From Flavobacterium sp. 270 (GTDB taxonomy: Bacteria; Bacteroidota; Bacteroidia; Flavobacteriales; Flavobacteriaceae), in NCBI RefSeq assembly GCF_004368785.1, contig NZ_SODM01000002.1, positions 620,001 through 684,000 of the forward strand: a stretch of DNA of 64,000 nucleotides, read 5' to 3'. This document shows, one piece after another, positions 8,441 to 17,166 of this stretch. How positions within the stretch are numbered: position 1 is the first letter of the stretch; each line of letters opens with the position of its first letter. The position numbers and the translations under genes were made by a program. The notes below the pieces were generated by a model. That model saw only the letters and a list, made by a program, of their open reading frames with translations. It did not search any database and was not told where the DNA came from.

Positions 8441-8507
8441 TGTCACCCTGAGCGAAGTCGAAGGGCGCCCCAATTGGACGTGAGCTTCGACTTCGCTCAG
8501 CCTGACA
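8441..8507. repeat. GC-richer inverted repeat between convergent genes
   Basis: CTGAGCGAAGTCGAAG (8448-8463) and CTTCGACTTCGCTCAG (8485-8500) are a perfect 16-bp inverted repeat with a 21-base loop. Outer TGTCA/TGACA arms extend it. It is clearly richer in G+C than the surrounding sequence. Such 'gagcgaagtcgaag' elements are widespread in Flavobacteriia intergenic DNA; no function is shown. Confidence 0.8.
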
Positions 8508-8546
8508 GGACTAGGTATAAAAAATCTTTTTAATCTGTGGCAAAAA

Positions 8547-9416
8547 TTAATTTATCTGCGCATTATTCTTAAAATCAGTCGGCGTAATTCCTTTACATTT
8601 TTTAAAAAGCTTATTAAAATTCGAAGCCGTTTTATACCCGCATTCATAAGCAATCTCAGACATACTTTTGTCGGTTTCTAGTAAAAGTCGGCAAGCGTTG
8701 GAAACTCGGATTTCGTGGAGATAATCTACAAAGTTTTTTTTGGTTTTAAGTTTAAACATTCTGCAGAAAGATGTTGGTGTCATATTCGCGACAGCGGCAA
8801 TTTCGATTAATGAAATATTCTTCTTGTAATTTTTATTTACATATTGAAAAACCTCCGAAAGTCTGTCGGCTTTTGGTTCTTCGTGCATTAAAGAATAAAC
8901 CTCATCATTAATGTAAACCTTATCCTGACTTTCAGAAAGAATCGATAAAATTTCGAAAAGCCCAACAATTACTTCAAAGTCTTTTTTAAGAACTAACTTC
9001 TCTAATTTTTTTGCCAGCTGTTTATTGGTTTTTCCAGTAATGGAAATTCCTTTTCCTGCCTGAAAAAAAAGTTCGTTGATTTTCTGCGTTTCCTTTAAAT
9101 CATAAAAGGCCGGTCCAAAAATATCTTTACTAAAATAAGCAACAATAGAATTGGCTTTTAGATCTGAAATTCCCTGATAATACATTTCGTCATTCAGCCA
9201 GACGTGCGGAATATCGGCACCCAAAAAAACCATATCACCCGGCTCAAAAGGCATAACTGAATTGCCGATAATTCGTTTACCAAAACTCTCTTTTACATAG
9301 ACCAATTCCAATTCGGGATGCGAATGAAACGGCGCCTGAAAAAAGGGTTCAACCCGATTTAAAACCGAAACCGTTGTGTTTAAGTACGATGTTATTTTAG
9401 TTTGCTGCAATTTCAT
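8547..9416 (-). CDS. AraC-family transcriptional regulator with cupin sensor domain
   Basis: The 289-residue protein has an N-terminal cupin-like domain (about 20-100; FHSHPELELVYV, FEPGDMVFLGADIPHVW) and a C-terminal double helix-turn-helix (about 185-285; ISLIEIAAVANMTPTSFCRMFK, MSEIAYECGYKTASNFNKLFKK). It is divergent from the UxaA-type dehydratase gene and flanked by the fucose-type genes on both sides, so it is the natural candidate activator of that pathway. A TAnnTTTG match on the - strand (9422-9429) is only five bases before the start, suggesting a leaderless or near-leaderless message. Confidence 0.88.
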   Translation of the reverse strand: MKLQQTKITSYLNTTVSVLNRVEPFFQAPFHSHPELELVYVKESFGKRIIGNSVMPFEPGDMVFLGADIPHVWLNDEMYYQGISDLKANSIVAYFSKDIFGPAFYDLKETQKINELFFQAGKGISITGKTNKQLAKKLEKLVLKKDFEVIVGLFEILSILSESQDKVYINDEVYSLMHEEPKADRLSEVFQYVNKNYKKNISLIEIAAVANMTPTSFCRMFKLKTKKNFVDYLHEIRVSNACRLLLETDKSMSEIAYECGYKTASNFNKLFKKCKGITPTDFKNNAQIN

Positions 9417-9421
9417 AAATG

Positions 9422-9429
9422 CAAAGATA
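9422..9429 (-). promoter_or_regulatory. Candidate -7 box of the AraC gene
   Basis: The - strand reads TATCTTTG, an exact TAnnTTTG match, ending five bases before the ATG. No TTTG -33 box is at standard spacing, so confidence is low. Confidence 0.35.
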
Positions 9430-9586
9430 ATTAAAGATTAGACACGGATAATATTAGACTATTAACCAATTTATATATTGTTTAATTTTATTCTTCGTTT
9501 ATTGCCCAAATTGTAGAGAAAATCAACGAATTAAATCGTTTGTAAAATCACAAAATGGAATAAAAAGAATGATAAAATAACACCAT

Positions 9587-11242
9587 ATGTTAGAGAATAA
9601 AACAAAAAAGTTAGTTGTAAAACTGCATCCGGATGACAATGTTTTGGTTGCCTTAACCGATTTACCAAAAGGCGAAACCATTTCTTTTGAATCTGAAGCT
9701 TACATTTTGCAAGACCTCATCAAAGCAAAACACAAGTTTTACATGCAGGATATGAAGCAGGGAGAAGAAGTAAATATGTACGGTGTTTTGGTTGGAAAAG
9801 TGCAGTGCGATGTGGCAAAAGGAAGTTTAATGACAACCGAAAATCTAAAACACGCAGCAGATCCGTACGCGTATAGAAATGCTTCTTACGAATGGAATGC
9901 GCCGGATGTTTCTAAATTTGAAAACAGAACTTTTAAAGGTTATAAAAGAAAAGACGGACGCGTTGGTACGGCCAATTACTGGCTTTTTGTTCCGACTGTT
10001 TTTTGTGAAAACAGAAATCTTGACGTTATCAAAGAAGCTTTGCACAAACAATTGGGTTATGCAGTAACCGACAAATACAATCAATTTACACACGAATTGT
10101 TGGAAGGTTATTTGAACGGAAATGACATCAACGATATTAATATTGAATTGAATCCGACACCAAAAAACAAACGTGTTTTTGAAAATGTGGACGGAATTAA
10201 ATTCTTAAATCATCAAGGCGGTTGTGGCGGAACACGTCAGGACGCTTCTACTTTGAGCGCTTTATTGGCTTCTTATGCCAATCATCCAAATGTGGGTGGA
10301 ATTACTTTATTGAGTTTGGGATGCCAGCATTTACAAGTTCAGGATTTTGTAAATGATGTAAAAAGACAAAATCCTGAATTCGACAAACCGTTGTTTATTT
10401 TTGAACAGCAGCAAACGGAAAGCGAAGAAGTTTTGATTACAAATGCCATCAAAAAAACTTTTGAAGGTTTAATCGAAATCAATAAATACGAAAGAACAGA
10501 CGCGCCATTAAGCGATTTATGCATTGGTGTAAAATGCGGCGGAAGCGATGGTTTCAGCGGTGTTTCTGCAAATCCTGCTGTAGGTTATACTTCTGATTTG
10601 GTGGTTGCTTTAGGCGGAAAAATTCTTCTGGCTGAATTTCCGGAATTATGCGGTGCAGAACAAAATCTAATTGATCGTTGTGTTACCGAAGATAAAGCGA
10701 GAAAGTTTATTGATTTAATGGAATCTTATGATGAACTGGCGCATAAAGTAGGATCAGGTTTTCACATGAATCCGTCTCCGGGAAATATAAAAGACGGCTT
10801 AATTACCGATGCTATAAAAAGTGCAGGAGCTGCCAAAAAAGGCGGTACTTCTCCTGTAATTGATGTTTTAGATTATACCGAATTGGTTACAAAACCGGGA
10901 TTAAGTTTGGTTTGTACACCAGGAAATGACGTGGAAGCTACAACAGGAAAAGCAGCTTCTGGCGCAACACTTATTTTGTTTACAACAGGATTAGGAACGC
11001 CAACAGGAAACCCAGTTTGTCCGGTTATTAAAGTAGCGACGAATTCTGTTTTGGCAAAAAGAATGAGCGATATTATTGATATTGACTGCGGACCAATTAT
11101 CAGCGGTGAAAAATCTATTGAAGAAATGGGCGAGGAAATTTTAGAATATTGCATCAAAGCGGCCAGCGGCGAAATTATTCCGAAAGCGGTACAATTAAAT
11201 CAGGACGATTTTATTCCGTGGAAACGCGGCGTATCTTTATAG
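9587..11242 (+). CDS. UxaA-family sugar-acid dehydratase (altronate dehydratase-like), likely L-fuconate dehydratase in context
   Basis: The 551-residue protein has an N-terminal SAF domain (about 1-95) and a long C-terminal UxaA/GarD domain starting near GYKRKDGRVGTANYW. His209 and Cys213 in NHQGGCGGTRQ, together with GVKCGGSDGFSG, match the metal-binding core of altronate/galactarate dehydratases. The family dehydrates sugar acids to 2-keto-3-deoxy acids. UxaA proper is also of this length, but no uronate isomerase or tagaturonate reductase is near. The neighbours instead fit L-fuconate to 2-keto-3-deoxy-L-fuconate. In the well-known Xanthomonas pathway this step uses an unrelated enolase-superfamily enzyme, so this would be a non-orthologous replacement. 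First gene of a four-gene run. Confidence 0.85.
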   Translation: MLENKTKKLVVKLHPDDNVLVALTDLPKGETISFESEAYILQDLIKAKHKFYMQDMKQGEEVNMYGVLVGKVQCDVAKGSLMTTENLKHAADPYAYRNASYEWNAPDVSKFENRTFKGYKRKDGRVGTANYWLFVPTVFCENRNLDVIKEALHKQLGYAVTDKYNQFTHELLEGYLNGNDINDINIELNPTPKNKRVFENVDGIKFLNHQGGCGGTRQDASTLSALLASYANHPNVGGITLLSLGCQHLQVQDFVNDVKRQNPEFDKPLFIFEQQQTESEEVLITNAIKKTFEGLIEINKYERTDAPLSDLCIGVKCGGSDGFSGVSANPAVGYTSDLVVALGGKILLAEFPELCGAEQNLIDRCVTEDKARKFIDLMESYDELAHKVGSGFHMNPSPGNIKDGLITDAIKSAGAAKKGGTSPVIDVLDYTELVTKPGLSLVCTPGNDVEATTGKAASGATLILFTTGLGTPTGNPVCPVIKVATNSVLAKRMSDIIDIDCGPIISGEKSIEEMGEEILEYCIKAASGEIIPKAVQLNQDDFIPWKRGVSL

Positions 11243-11283
11243 CATCATTTCAAACTAAAAATAAATTATTAAATACATATAGT

Positions 11284-12048
11284 ATGTTTTCATTACAAAA
11301 TAAAAAAGCAATTATTACTGGCGGCGGAAGCGGAATTGGAAGAGCGATTTCGGTTTTATTTGCTAAGCAGGGAGCAGAAGTTCATATTTTAGAACTTACA
11401 GAAGAATCTGCAAAAGAAACTGTTGAAGAAATAAAATCAGCTGGCGGAAGCGTTTTTGCTCACGCCTGCGACGTTTCGAATCACGAAAATGTAAAAGCTG
11501 CTTTTGATAAAATCGGAAACATTCATATTCTGGTAAACAATGCAGGAATCGCACACGTTGGTAAAGTTGACACAACTTCTGAATCTGACTTTGACCGTAT
11601 TATGAATGTAAATGTAAAAGGTGTTTACAATTGCCTTCATGCTGCTGTTCCGGCTTTAAAAAATGCTGGCGGTGGTGTAATTTTAAATTTAGCTTCAATT
11701 GCTTGCTGGGTTGGAATTCCAGATCGTTTTGCTTATTCTACTGCAAAAGGCGCGGTTATGGCAATGACATTATCGGTTGCGAGAGATTATCTTCATGATA
11801 AAATCAGATGTAATTCTATTTCTCCGGCGCGAGTTCATACGCCGTTTGTAGACGGATTTATTTCTAAAAATTATCCAGGAAAAGAAGAAGAAATCTTCGA
11901 AAAATTATCACAGTCACAGCCAATCGGCCGTATGGGAAAACCAGAAGAAATTGCTACTTTGGCCTTGTTCCTTTGCAGCGACGAATCGTCTTTCATTACA
12001 GGGTCTGATTACCCAATTGACGGCGGATTTATTAAATTGAATAATTAA
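11284..12048 (+). CDS. SDR-family oxidoreductase, likely 2-keto-3-deoxy-L-fuconate dehydrogenase
   Basis: The start at ATG 11284 gives 254 residues beginning directly before the SDR nucleotide-binding strand (AIITGGGSGIGRAI). A longer reading from 11149 overlaps the dehydratase gene and has a nonsensical N-terminus. The catalytic residues are intact: Tyr151 and Lys155 in YSTAK, with NNAG and the serine of NLASIA. Known relatives in L-fucose clusters oxidise 2-keto-3-deoxy-L-fuconate to the 2,4-diketo acid. It follows the dehydratase by about 40 bases and precedes the hydrolase, the order expected for consecutive steps. Substrate is inferred from context only. Confidence 0.85.
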   Translation: MFSLQNKKAIITGGGSGIGRAISVLFAKQGAEVHILELTEESAKETVEEIKSAGGSVFAHACDVSNHENVKAAFDKIGNIHILVNNAGIAHVGKVDTTSESDFDRIMNVNVKGVYNCLHAAVPALKNAGGGVILNLASIACWVGIPDRFAYSTAKGAVMAMTLSVARDYLHDKIRCNSISPARVHTPFVDGFISKNYPGKEEEIFEKLSQSQPIGRMGKPEEIATLALFLCSDESSFITGSDYPIDGGFIKLNN

Positions 12049-12060
12049 AAAAATAATATA

Positions 12061-12131
12061 GCCACGAATTTCCACAAATTTTTTAATTAAGAATGAGAAG
12101 AAAAATTCGAGCAATTAGTGCAATTCGTGGC
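12061..12131. repeat. Dispersed intergenic hairpin repeat, 'gccac-gaatt' family
   Basis: GCCACGAATT (12061-12070) and AATTCGTGGC (12122-12131) end a 71-base imperfect hairpin. It sits inside the presumed operon between the SDR and the FAH hydrolase genes, so it would be transcribed as an RNA hairpin. Confidence 0.8.
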
Positions 12132-12154
12132 CAAAAAAACTAAAAAGAAAGAAT

Positions 12155-13015
12155 ATGAAACTTATTAGATTCGGAGAAGAAGGAAAAGAAAAACCAGGAA
12201 TTCTTCTAAATGATAAAAGATATGACGTTTCGTCTATCGTAACAACAGATTACAACGAAGCATTTTTTGAAAATGACGGATTAAAGAAATTAGAAGAAGC
12301 ATTAAAAAGCAATCCATCTTTACCAGAAGTAAGCGATTCAGTTCGTCTAGGTTCTGCGGTTGCAAGGCCTTCAAAAATTATTTGTATTGGTCTTAATTAT
12401 GTAGATCACTGTGAAGAAACTGGCGCGCCAATTCCAGCTGAGCCAATTATTTTCTTTAAATCTACAACTTCATTGTGCGGACCAAATGACAATTTGATTA
12501 TCCCAAAAAACAGTGAAAAAACAGACTGGGAAGTAGAATTGGCCTTTGTTGTGGGTAAAAAAGCAAGTTACGTTTCTGAAGAAGATGCTCCAAACTACAT
12601 CGCTGGATATTGTTTATTGAATGATTACAGCGAAAGAGCATTCCAAATTGAGCGTGGCGGACAATGGGCAAAAGGAAAAGGAAGCGACACTTTTGCGCCT
12701 CTTGGACCAACAATGGTTACACCAGACGAAGCTGGAGATGTAAACAATCTTAAAATGTGGTTAACTGTAAACGGAAAAACATTCCAAAACAGTAATACTT
12801 CAAACTTGATTTTCAAGATTCCGTTTTTAGTACATTATTTAAGTCAATTTATGACGTTGCTTCCTGGCGATGTTATCAGTACAGGAACGCCTCCGGGAGT
12901 TGGATTAGGAATTAAACCAGATCCGATTTACATTAAAGCAGGTGACGTAATCGAATTAGGAATCGAAGGTTTAGGCACAAGTAAACAAACTGCTGTAGCT
13001 TATTCTCAAAAATAA
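12155..13015 (+). CDS. Fumarylacetoacetate hydrolase-family protein, likely 2,4-diketo-3-deoxy-L-fuconate hydrolase
   Basis: The 286-residue protein is of the FAH superfamily. It shows IICIGLNYVDHCEETG, the metal-binding glutamates of DWEVELAFVVGK, and the family end motif GDVISTGTPPGVGLG. Family members cleave C-C bonds in diketo acids using a divalent metal. With the two SDRs and dehydratase it would complete the oxidative L-fucose route by splitting the 2,4-diketo acid into pyruvate and L-lactate. The small N-terminal domain (about 1-65) is present. It is 13 bases before the mutarotase gene. Confidence 0.86.
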   Translation: MKLIRFGEEGKEKPGILLNDKRYDVSSIVTTDYNEAFFENDGLKKLEEALKSNPSLPEVSDSVRLGSAVARPSKIICIGLNYVDHCEETGAPIPAEPIIFFKSTTSLCGPNDNLIIPKNSEKTDWEVELAFVVGKKASYVSEEDAPNYIAGYCLLNDYSERAFQIERGGQWAKGKGSDTFAPLGPTMVTPDEAGDVNNLKMWLTVNGKTFQNSNTSNLIFKIPFLVHYLSQFMTLLPGDVISTGTPPGVGLGIKPDPIYIKAGDVIELGIEGLGTSKQTAVAYSQK

Positions 13016-13028
13016 TAAAACCATTAAT

Positions 13029-13364
13029 ATGTCTACTCAAAAATTCTGTTTAGCCCTAGATTTAATAGACGACCAAGATCTTATTGCTGAATACAAAAAA
13101 CTGCACGAAAATATCTGGCCGGAAATTAAAAAAAGCATTCAAGATTCTGGAATCGAGGTTTTGGATATTTATTGTACAGGAAACAGATTGTTTATGATTA
13201 TAGAAGGTGATGAAAATTTTTCATTCGAGAAAAAAGACAAAGCCGATGCAGCAAACGAAAAAGTTCAGGAATGGGAAACTTTAATGTGGAAATTTCAACA
13301 AGCTTTACCGTGGGCAAAACCAGGACAAAAATGGATTTTGATGGAAAAAATATTTCAACTTTAA
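13029..13364 (+). CDS. L-rhamnose mutarotase-family protein, likely L-fucose mutarotase
   Basis: The 111-residue protein matches the RhaM family in length and pattern: an N-terminal histidine in YKKLHENIWPEI, YCTGNRLFMIIEG in the middle, and the terminal tryptophan-rich end around WETLMWKFQQALPWA. The family interconverts anomers of 6-deoxy-hexoses such as L-rhamnose and L-fucose. Similar proteins are found in oxidative L-fucose clusters, which fits the preceding genes. Last gene before a strong terminator. Confidence 0.85.
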   Translation: MSTQKFCLALDLIDDQDLIAEYKKLHENIWPEIKKSIQDSGIEVLDIYCTGNRLFMIIEGDENFSFEKKDKADAANEKVQEWETLMWKFQQALPWAKPGQKWILMEKIFQL

Positions 13365-13399
13365 GTTATTAGTTAAGAGTTAATTCATAACTAATAATT

Positions 13400-13440
13400 A
13401 AAAAAGCGAGAATGCCGATTGGTGTTCTCGCTTTTTTATT
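13400..13440 (+). terminator. Intrinsic terminator of the fucose-type operon
   Basis: AAAAAAGCGAGAA (13400-13412) pairs perfectly with TTCTCGCTTTTTT (13425-13437), with a 12-base loop and a T-rich tail. Confidence 0.88.
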
Positions 13441-13517
13441 TGTTCTTGAATAAAAAAAGCACAAATCATTTCTAAAATTTTAACAACAAAATTAAAGAAA
13501 AAACTTATATTTACATT

Positions 13518-13551
13518 TTTGTAGTAATATACTTATATTATTTATAATTTG
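13518..13551 (+). promoter_or_regulatory. Candidate promoter of the type VI accessory island
   Basis: TTTG (13518-13521) is followed 21 bases later by TATAATTTG (13543-13551), one base longer than TAnnTTTG. The box ends six bases before the ATG at 13558, so the transcript would be nearly leaderless. Confidence 0.4.
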
Positions 13552-13557
13552 TAAATT

Positions 13558-14799
13558 ATGACACAATTATACATTCCAGATTTTTCGTATAATGATTATT
13601 TGACTTATCCGATAAAAAAAGAAGATACATTAGAAAGTGTTGCTCTCAAATTTGGTATCGAGTCAAGTCAACTCCGAAGTTATCACAACTTTCGTGCACC
13701 GTTAGAAGATGCCATTCGGGAATCTTTTCCTTCACATCTTAAACTTCTTATTATTGAACCCGAAAAGGTTGAATTAAACGAAGAAGAAAAAGAGCAAAAC
13801 CGAAAAAATGTAGTTTTTAATGACGGACCTCGTAGACTATCTCTAAACTATTCGCATGGCGACAGAACTTATGGTGTAATTTCTACCATTCAAAGCGGTG
13901 ATGCTATTAATACACTGAAAGAAGAGATCCGTGTACAATGGAAAGCTCAAGATCAAGGTTATCATTTTTTTGACCTAAACCGAACACAACCTATTTATGT
14001 CAATGACACTGCCGCCAGCACAATGGCAGAAGATATTGCCGAAAAAGCAGCGAAATCTTTATACCCATTGGTAGTTGTAGTAAATGAAAGTGGAAAATGG
14101 GTTCATATCAACAATATAAATCAAATTCAGGAACGATGGCTTGAGACCAAAAAACAGCTAAGAAAAAACTATAAAGGCAGTATAATCGAAAAATATTTTG
14201 CTCTTTATAATAAAAATCTCGAAAGCAGTGATACATTGCTTTTGGCACTTTCTAAAGATTGGTTTCTTAATGCCTTCTTTAACGGAATTCATACCGAATA
14301 TCCTGAAAATTTATCCATCTTAAAAGAGATAAAATTTCCTTTTTTAGCTAAAAATGATTCTTTAAAATATAACGTAGAACAGAAACTCGACCATCAGCTA
14401 GATGTAGACAATTTAATAGTTCTGGATATAAATGGCGAGCTCAGTGATGACCGAAGTAAAACCGATTTTGAAAACGCCTTAAATATTCCTGTAAAAGAAT
14501 ATACCGAAGAAAAAGCAACAGGCTTTTATCGTGCCAAATATTTTTTAAACCCAAACAGTTACATGCCCGAAGCACTTTCTGTAAGCTGTACTTTGGCGAT
14601 AAATGTTCCTCAAAAATACAGCATTACAATTTCTAATATCAAGGACAAAAAAGAATTTGTAATAGCCTCTCGAACACCAACGTTTGTAGGTATCTATAAA
14701 AAACCCAAAAAAGACTATACAGAATTCTGGTTGATCCTGATAATCATTATGACTGTAGCTATATTGATTGGCCTGGTAATATTCTTAAAACAACTTTAG
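13558..14799 (+). CDS. LysM-like, C-terminally membrane-anchored protein of a type VI secretion island
   Basis: The 413-residue protein has a LysM-like N-terminal segment (about 17-55; YPIKKEDTLESVALKFGIESSQLRS) and a single C-terminal hydrophobic helix (about 390-411, LILIIIMTVAILIGLVIFL) with a short tail. There is no signal peptide. It is four bases upstream of the DUF4280 gene. LysM-like proteins accompany PAAR-like DUF4280 genes in Bacteroidota T6SS effector loci, where they probably act as adaptors or chaperones for effector loading; this role is inferred. The middle region (about 90-385) is not one I recognise. Confidence 0.65.
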   Translation: MTQLYIPDFSYNDYLTYPIKKEDTLESVALKFGIESSQLRSYHNFRAPLEDAIRESFPSHLKLLIIEPEKVELNEEEKEQNRKNVVFNDGPRRLSLNYSHGDRTYGVISTIQSGDAINTLKEEIRVQWKAQDQGYHFFDLNRTQPIYVNDTAASTMAEDIAEKAAKSLYPLVVVVNESGKWVHINNINQIQERWLETKKQLRKNYKGSIIEKYFALYNKNLESSDTLLLALSKDWFLNAFFNGIHTEYPENLSILKEIKFPFLAKNDSLKYNVEQKLDHQLDVDNLIVLDINGELSDDRSKTDFENALNIPVKEYTEEKATGFYRAKYFLNPNSYMPEALSVSCTLAINVPQKYSITISNIKDKKEFVIASRTPTFVGIYKKPKKDYTEFWLILIIIMTVAILIGLVIFLKQL

Positions 14800-14803
14800 C
14801 AAA

Positions 14804-15301
14804 ATGAGTGAAAAACATTATGTAGTTCAAGGCGCCGTATGTCAGTGCAGCCTGAGCGTAGCCCCAGAGACAGATAAAATTGTTGTAAAAACCCAAGGCA
14901 AACATTTTGGAAATGAAAAAGAAACTTCTAAAAAACTACTTGCAACAACAAAAGAAATTGGTCAGACTCTCGAAAAAAATACTTTCGGAAAATGCAAAAA
15001 ACAACCCACAGGAAATGACTTTAAACCTTGTCAGGCAGTAATAACAAAGTGGACTGGATTTTATGAAAAAGTTACGCTGAGCAACCAAGGCAAAATTCTA
15101 TTAGAAGACAGCAAAGCAACCTGCCCGCTCGGTGCACCAGATTGCATTAAAATTATAGATCATGGCCAGATCGCAGAACCGTCTGAACAGAATTTTAAGA
15201 CCATAAACCCAATGCTGCATAACATGATAAATCCTATGGTTGATGTTAGGGATTTATATACACAAGAGGCAAAACATGAGGGAATCATTTTTAATCAATA
15301 A
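14804..15301 (+). CDS. DUF4280 PAAR-like spike protein
   Basis: The 165-residue protein begins with KHYVVQGAVCQCSLS, the hallmark of DUF4280 PAAR-like proteins. It has three cysteine pairs (C13/C15; about C63/C74; about C105/C111, in ATCPLGAPDC) that probably bind a metal at the spike tip. In Bacteroidota type VI secretion such proteins cap the VgrG spike and carry effectors encoded next to them. Here the next gene, 11 bases downstream, is the large candidate effector. No other T6SS structural gene is in the window. Confidence 0.85.
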   Translation: MSEKHYVVQGAVCQCSLSVAPETDKIVVKTQGKHFGNEKETSKKLLATTKEIGQTLEKNTFGKCKKQPTGNDFKPCQAVITKWTGFYEKVTLSNQGKILLEDSKATCPLGAPDCIKIIDHGQIAEPSEQNFKTINPMLHNMINPMVDVRDLYTQEAKHEGIIFNQ

Positions 15302-15312
15302 TTATTTTCAAA

Positions 15313-17166
15313 ATGGCAAAAGGTGTTAAAAAAATAAAATGGGCACGAACAGGGCGAGTAATTAGCAACATGTCTGTTCCTAATAAAAAAGTGGTCATAT
15401 ATCCAGACCAAGAAGTTTCTTTTGAAATAGAATCATGGTACAATGACACAACCGAAGAAGAGAAGAAAAAGAATGTTACCTGGATATTACAAGAAGCTAA
15501 AACAAAAAAAGAAATTGCTAAAAAGCTAATGCTTTCAAGTGCACCAAAATTTGTAAGCATTCCTAAAAACTTATGTGGCCCTTATGAATATTATCTAGAA
15601 GCAAGTCTTTCTGGAAAAAGAGATTTTTATAACGAAACAGGATTAATCATTCGCGGTGACTGTCCTCCAAAAATCATCAGCAGTAAATGGTGCAGTACAA
15701 ACAATGGAGATGACGTTCGGAAAACTAACTTTTTTTCTTATGGAGAAAAAATATATCTCAATTTAAAAACCGAAGGACTTAATGGTCATTTAAATTTATC
15801 TATTGATGTCTTTAGACGTATAACACTTGGTACTAATGTAAGCATACGAAGATATGTTAATGTTGCTGTTATTGATGGCGAAATAAATTTAGAAATAAAT
15901 AATTCTTATAACTGGTATTCAGCCATTAAAAACAAAAAAGAAGTAGAAGAATTTTATGTACAGGTTTTTGATCCTGTTAATCGTACTTATATAACAGATA
16001 ATAATAACGATACAGAACATGCTCGTTTTTTACGTGTAAAAAATAATATTGCTTCTATGGAAGTTAAACCTCCTGTAAATCTTTCGCCTCTAAAAGTGGG
16101 CGAACCAGATAAAAATTACATGAGTTATAAATATTGTAAGTATACAACAATAAAAATGAATGATAAACTTCTCTTTGATGAATCAAAATTGGTTAAAGGT
16201 CAAAGTTTAAGCAGATATATAAACATTCATTTATTTGCAGGCGGTAATGAAAAAAACAAAAACATAAAAATTGAATTAGGAGAAAAAATTCCGGGTAAAT
16301 GTGAAAACCATAAAGGACAAGTTTTTGATATCACCGACTTGCAGAAACAAGGAATTCAAAATCCTCAAAAAATTTCACGTAATGCTTTTTCATTCGAAAA
16401 CAATTTCAAATATAAATATGAAAACGATTATATTGAATTTTTCAAGAATTATATTTTACCTGTGCCTGCTGCCGAGGCTTTGGTACCACTTGCAACCTGT
16501 GGATATCAGCATATTTTAGATATTAAAATAAATCCTGATGTAGCTTGGGCATACCATTTTCAATATGATAAACCAGACGGCGGTTATTTTAGAGACATAA
16601 AAGTAACCCTGCAAAATGGTCTTAAAGAAGAACTGGACTATTCAAAAAAATATATCGCACAATTTATAAAGTACGCTTTTAATATTCAGATAGATTTTAT
16701 TAACCAAGCAATTGCAGATTTGATCGTATTTTACTTAGAAAGCTCTGCAGACCATTTTGGTTTTGGTATTCATGCCTATCATACTTTTGATGAAAACCAA
16801 CGAAAACCTGCTGTAATAATGGATTATACAGAAAAATATAAGTGGATTGCCAGAACCATAATTTTAACCTGTGTTATTCTCTCCGTTTTAGTAGATGCAT
16901 TAATAATCTATTTAACCCGAGGTAAAGGTTCATTAACAAAAATAGGAAAAGTCGTTAGCGCAGTTGACAAATATGGTAACAAAATAGCCATAATGGGTAA
17001 AAGAAAAGGGTTTGAATTAATTGCGCCAAAAATAACAAGCTACCGAGCACAGTATTTTGAAAAACAGCCTGATGGCAGAATTGCCTTTATTTGGTTTACA
17101 ATACGAAGACAAACATACTTTGGGAACTATAACTACAAAAGTAACAGGAATCGCTACAGTATTTGA
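15313..17166 (+). CDS. Candidate type VI effector, N-terminal part (frameshifted)
   Basis: The 617-codon frame begins with about 290 residues rich in beta-strand patterns (possibly Ig-like), then a region of unknown fold, and one strong hydrophobic helix at about residues 511-537 (IARTIILTCVILSVLVDALIIYL). Downstream of about codon 590 the sequence loses sense (TIRRQTYFGNYNYKSNRNRYSI). Coding sense continues in the next frame from about 17090 (LFGLQYEDKHTLG). One extra base in the T-rich stretch near 17087-17095 would join both into about 861 residues ending at 17899. The position directly after the DUF4280 spike indicates a T6SS cargo. I recognise no catalytic motif; the hydrophobic helix could suit a membrane-active toxin, which is only a guess. 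Confidence 0.65.
   Translation: MAKGVKKIKWARTGRVISNMSVPNKKVVIYPDQEVSFEIESWYNDTTEEEKKKNVTWILQEAKTKKEIAKKLMLSSAPKFVSIPKNLCGPYEYYLEASLSGKRDFYNETGLIIRGDCPPKIISSKWCSTNNGDDVRKTNFFSYGEKIYLNLKTEGLNGHLNLSIDVFRRITLGTNVSIRRYVNVAVIDGEINLEINNSYNWYSAIKNKKEVEEFYVQVFDPVNRTYITDNNNDTEHARFLRVKNNIASMEVKPPVNLSPLKVGEPDKNYMSYKYCKYTTIKMNDKLLFDESKLVKGQSLSRYINIHLFAGGNEKNKNIKIELGEKIPGKCENHKGQVFDITDLQKQGIQNPQKISRNAFSFENNFKYKYENDYIEFFKNYILPVPAAEALVPLATCGYQHILDIKINPDVAWAYHFQYDKPDGGYFRDIKVTLQNGLKEELDYSKKYIAQFIKYAFNIQIDFINQAIADLIVFYLESSADHFGFGIHAYHTFDENQRKPAVIMDYTEKYKWIARTIILTCVILSVLVDALIIYLTRGKGSLTKIGKVVSAVDKYGNKIAIMGKRKGFELIAPKITSYRAQYFEKQPDGRIAFIWFTIRRQTYFGNYNYKSNRNRYSI

Noticed and set aside
9587..11242. Hexuronate catabolism (true altronate dehydratase UxaA)
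   Set aside because: No uronate isomerase (uxaC), tagaturonate reductase (uxaB) or KDG kinase/aldolase is nearby; the SDR-FAH-mutarotase context fits a deoxy-sugar oxidation route better. It cannot be excluded by sequence alone.
11149..11283. N-terminal extension of the second SDR (start at 11149)
   Set aside because: It overlaps the dehydratase gene by about 90 bases and encodes sequence unlike any SDR start; ATG 11284 begins directly before the nucleotide-binding strand.
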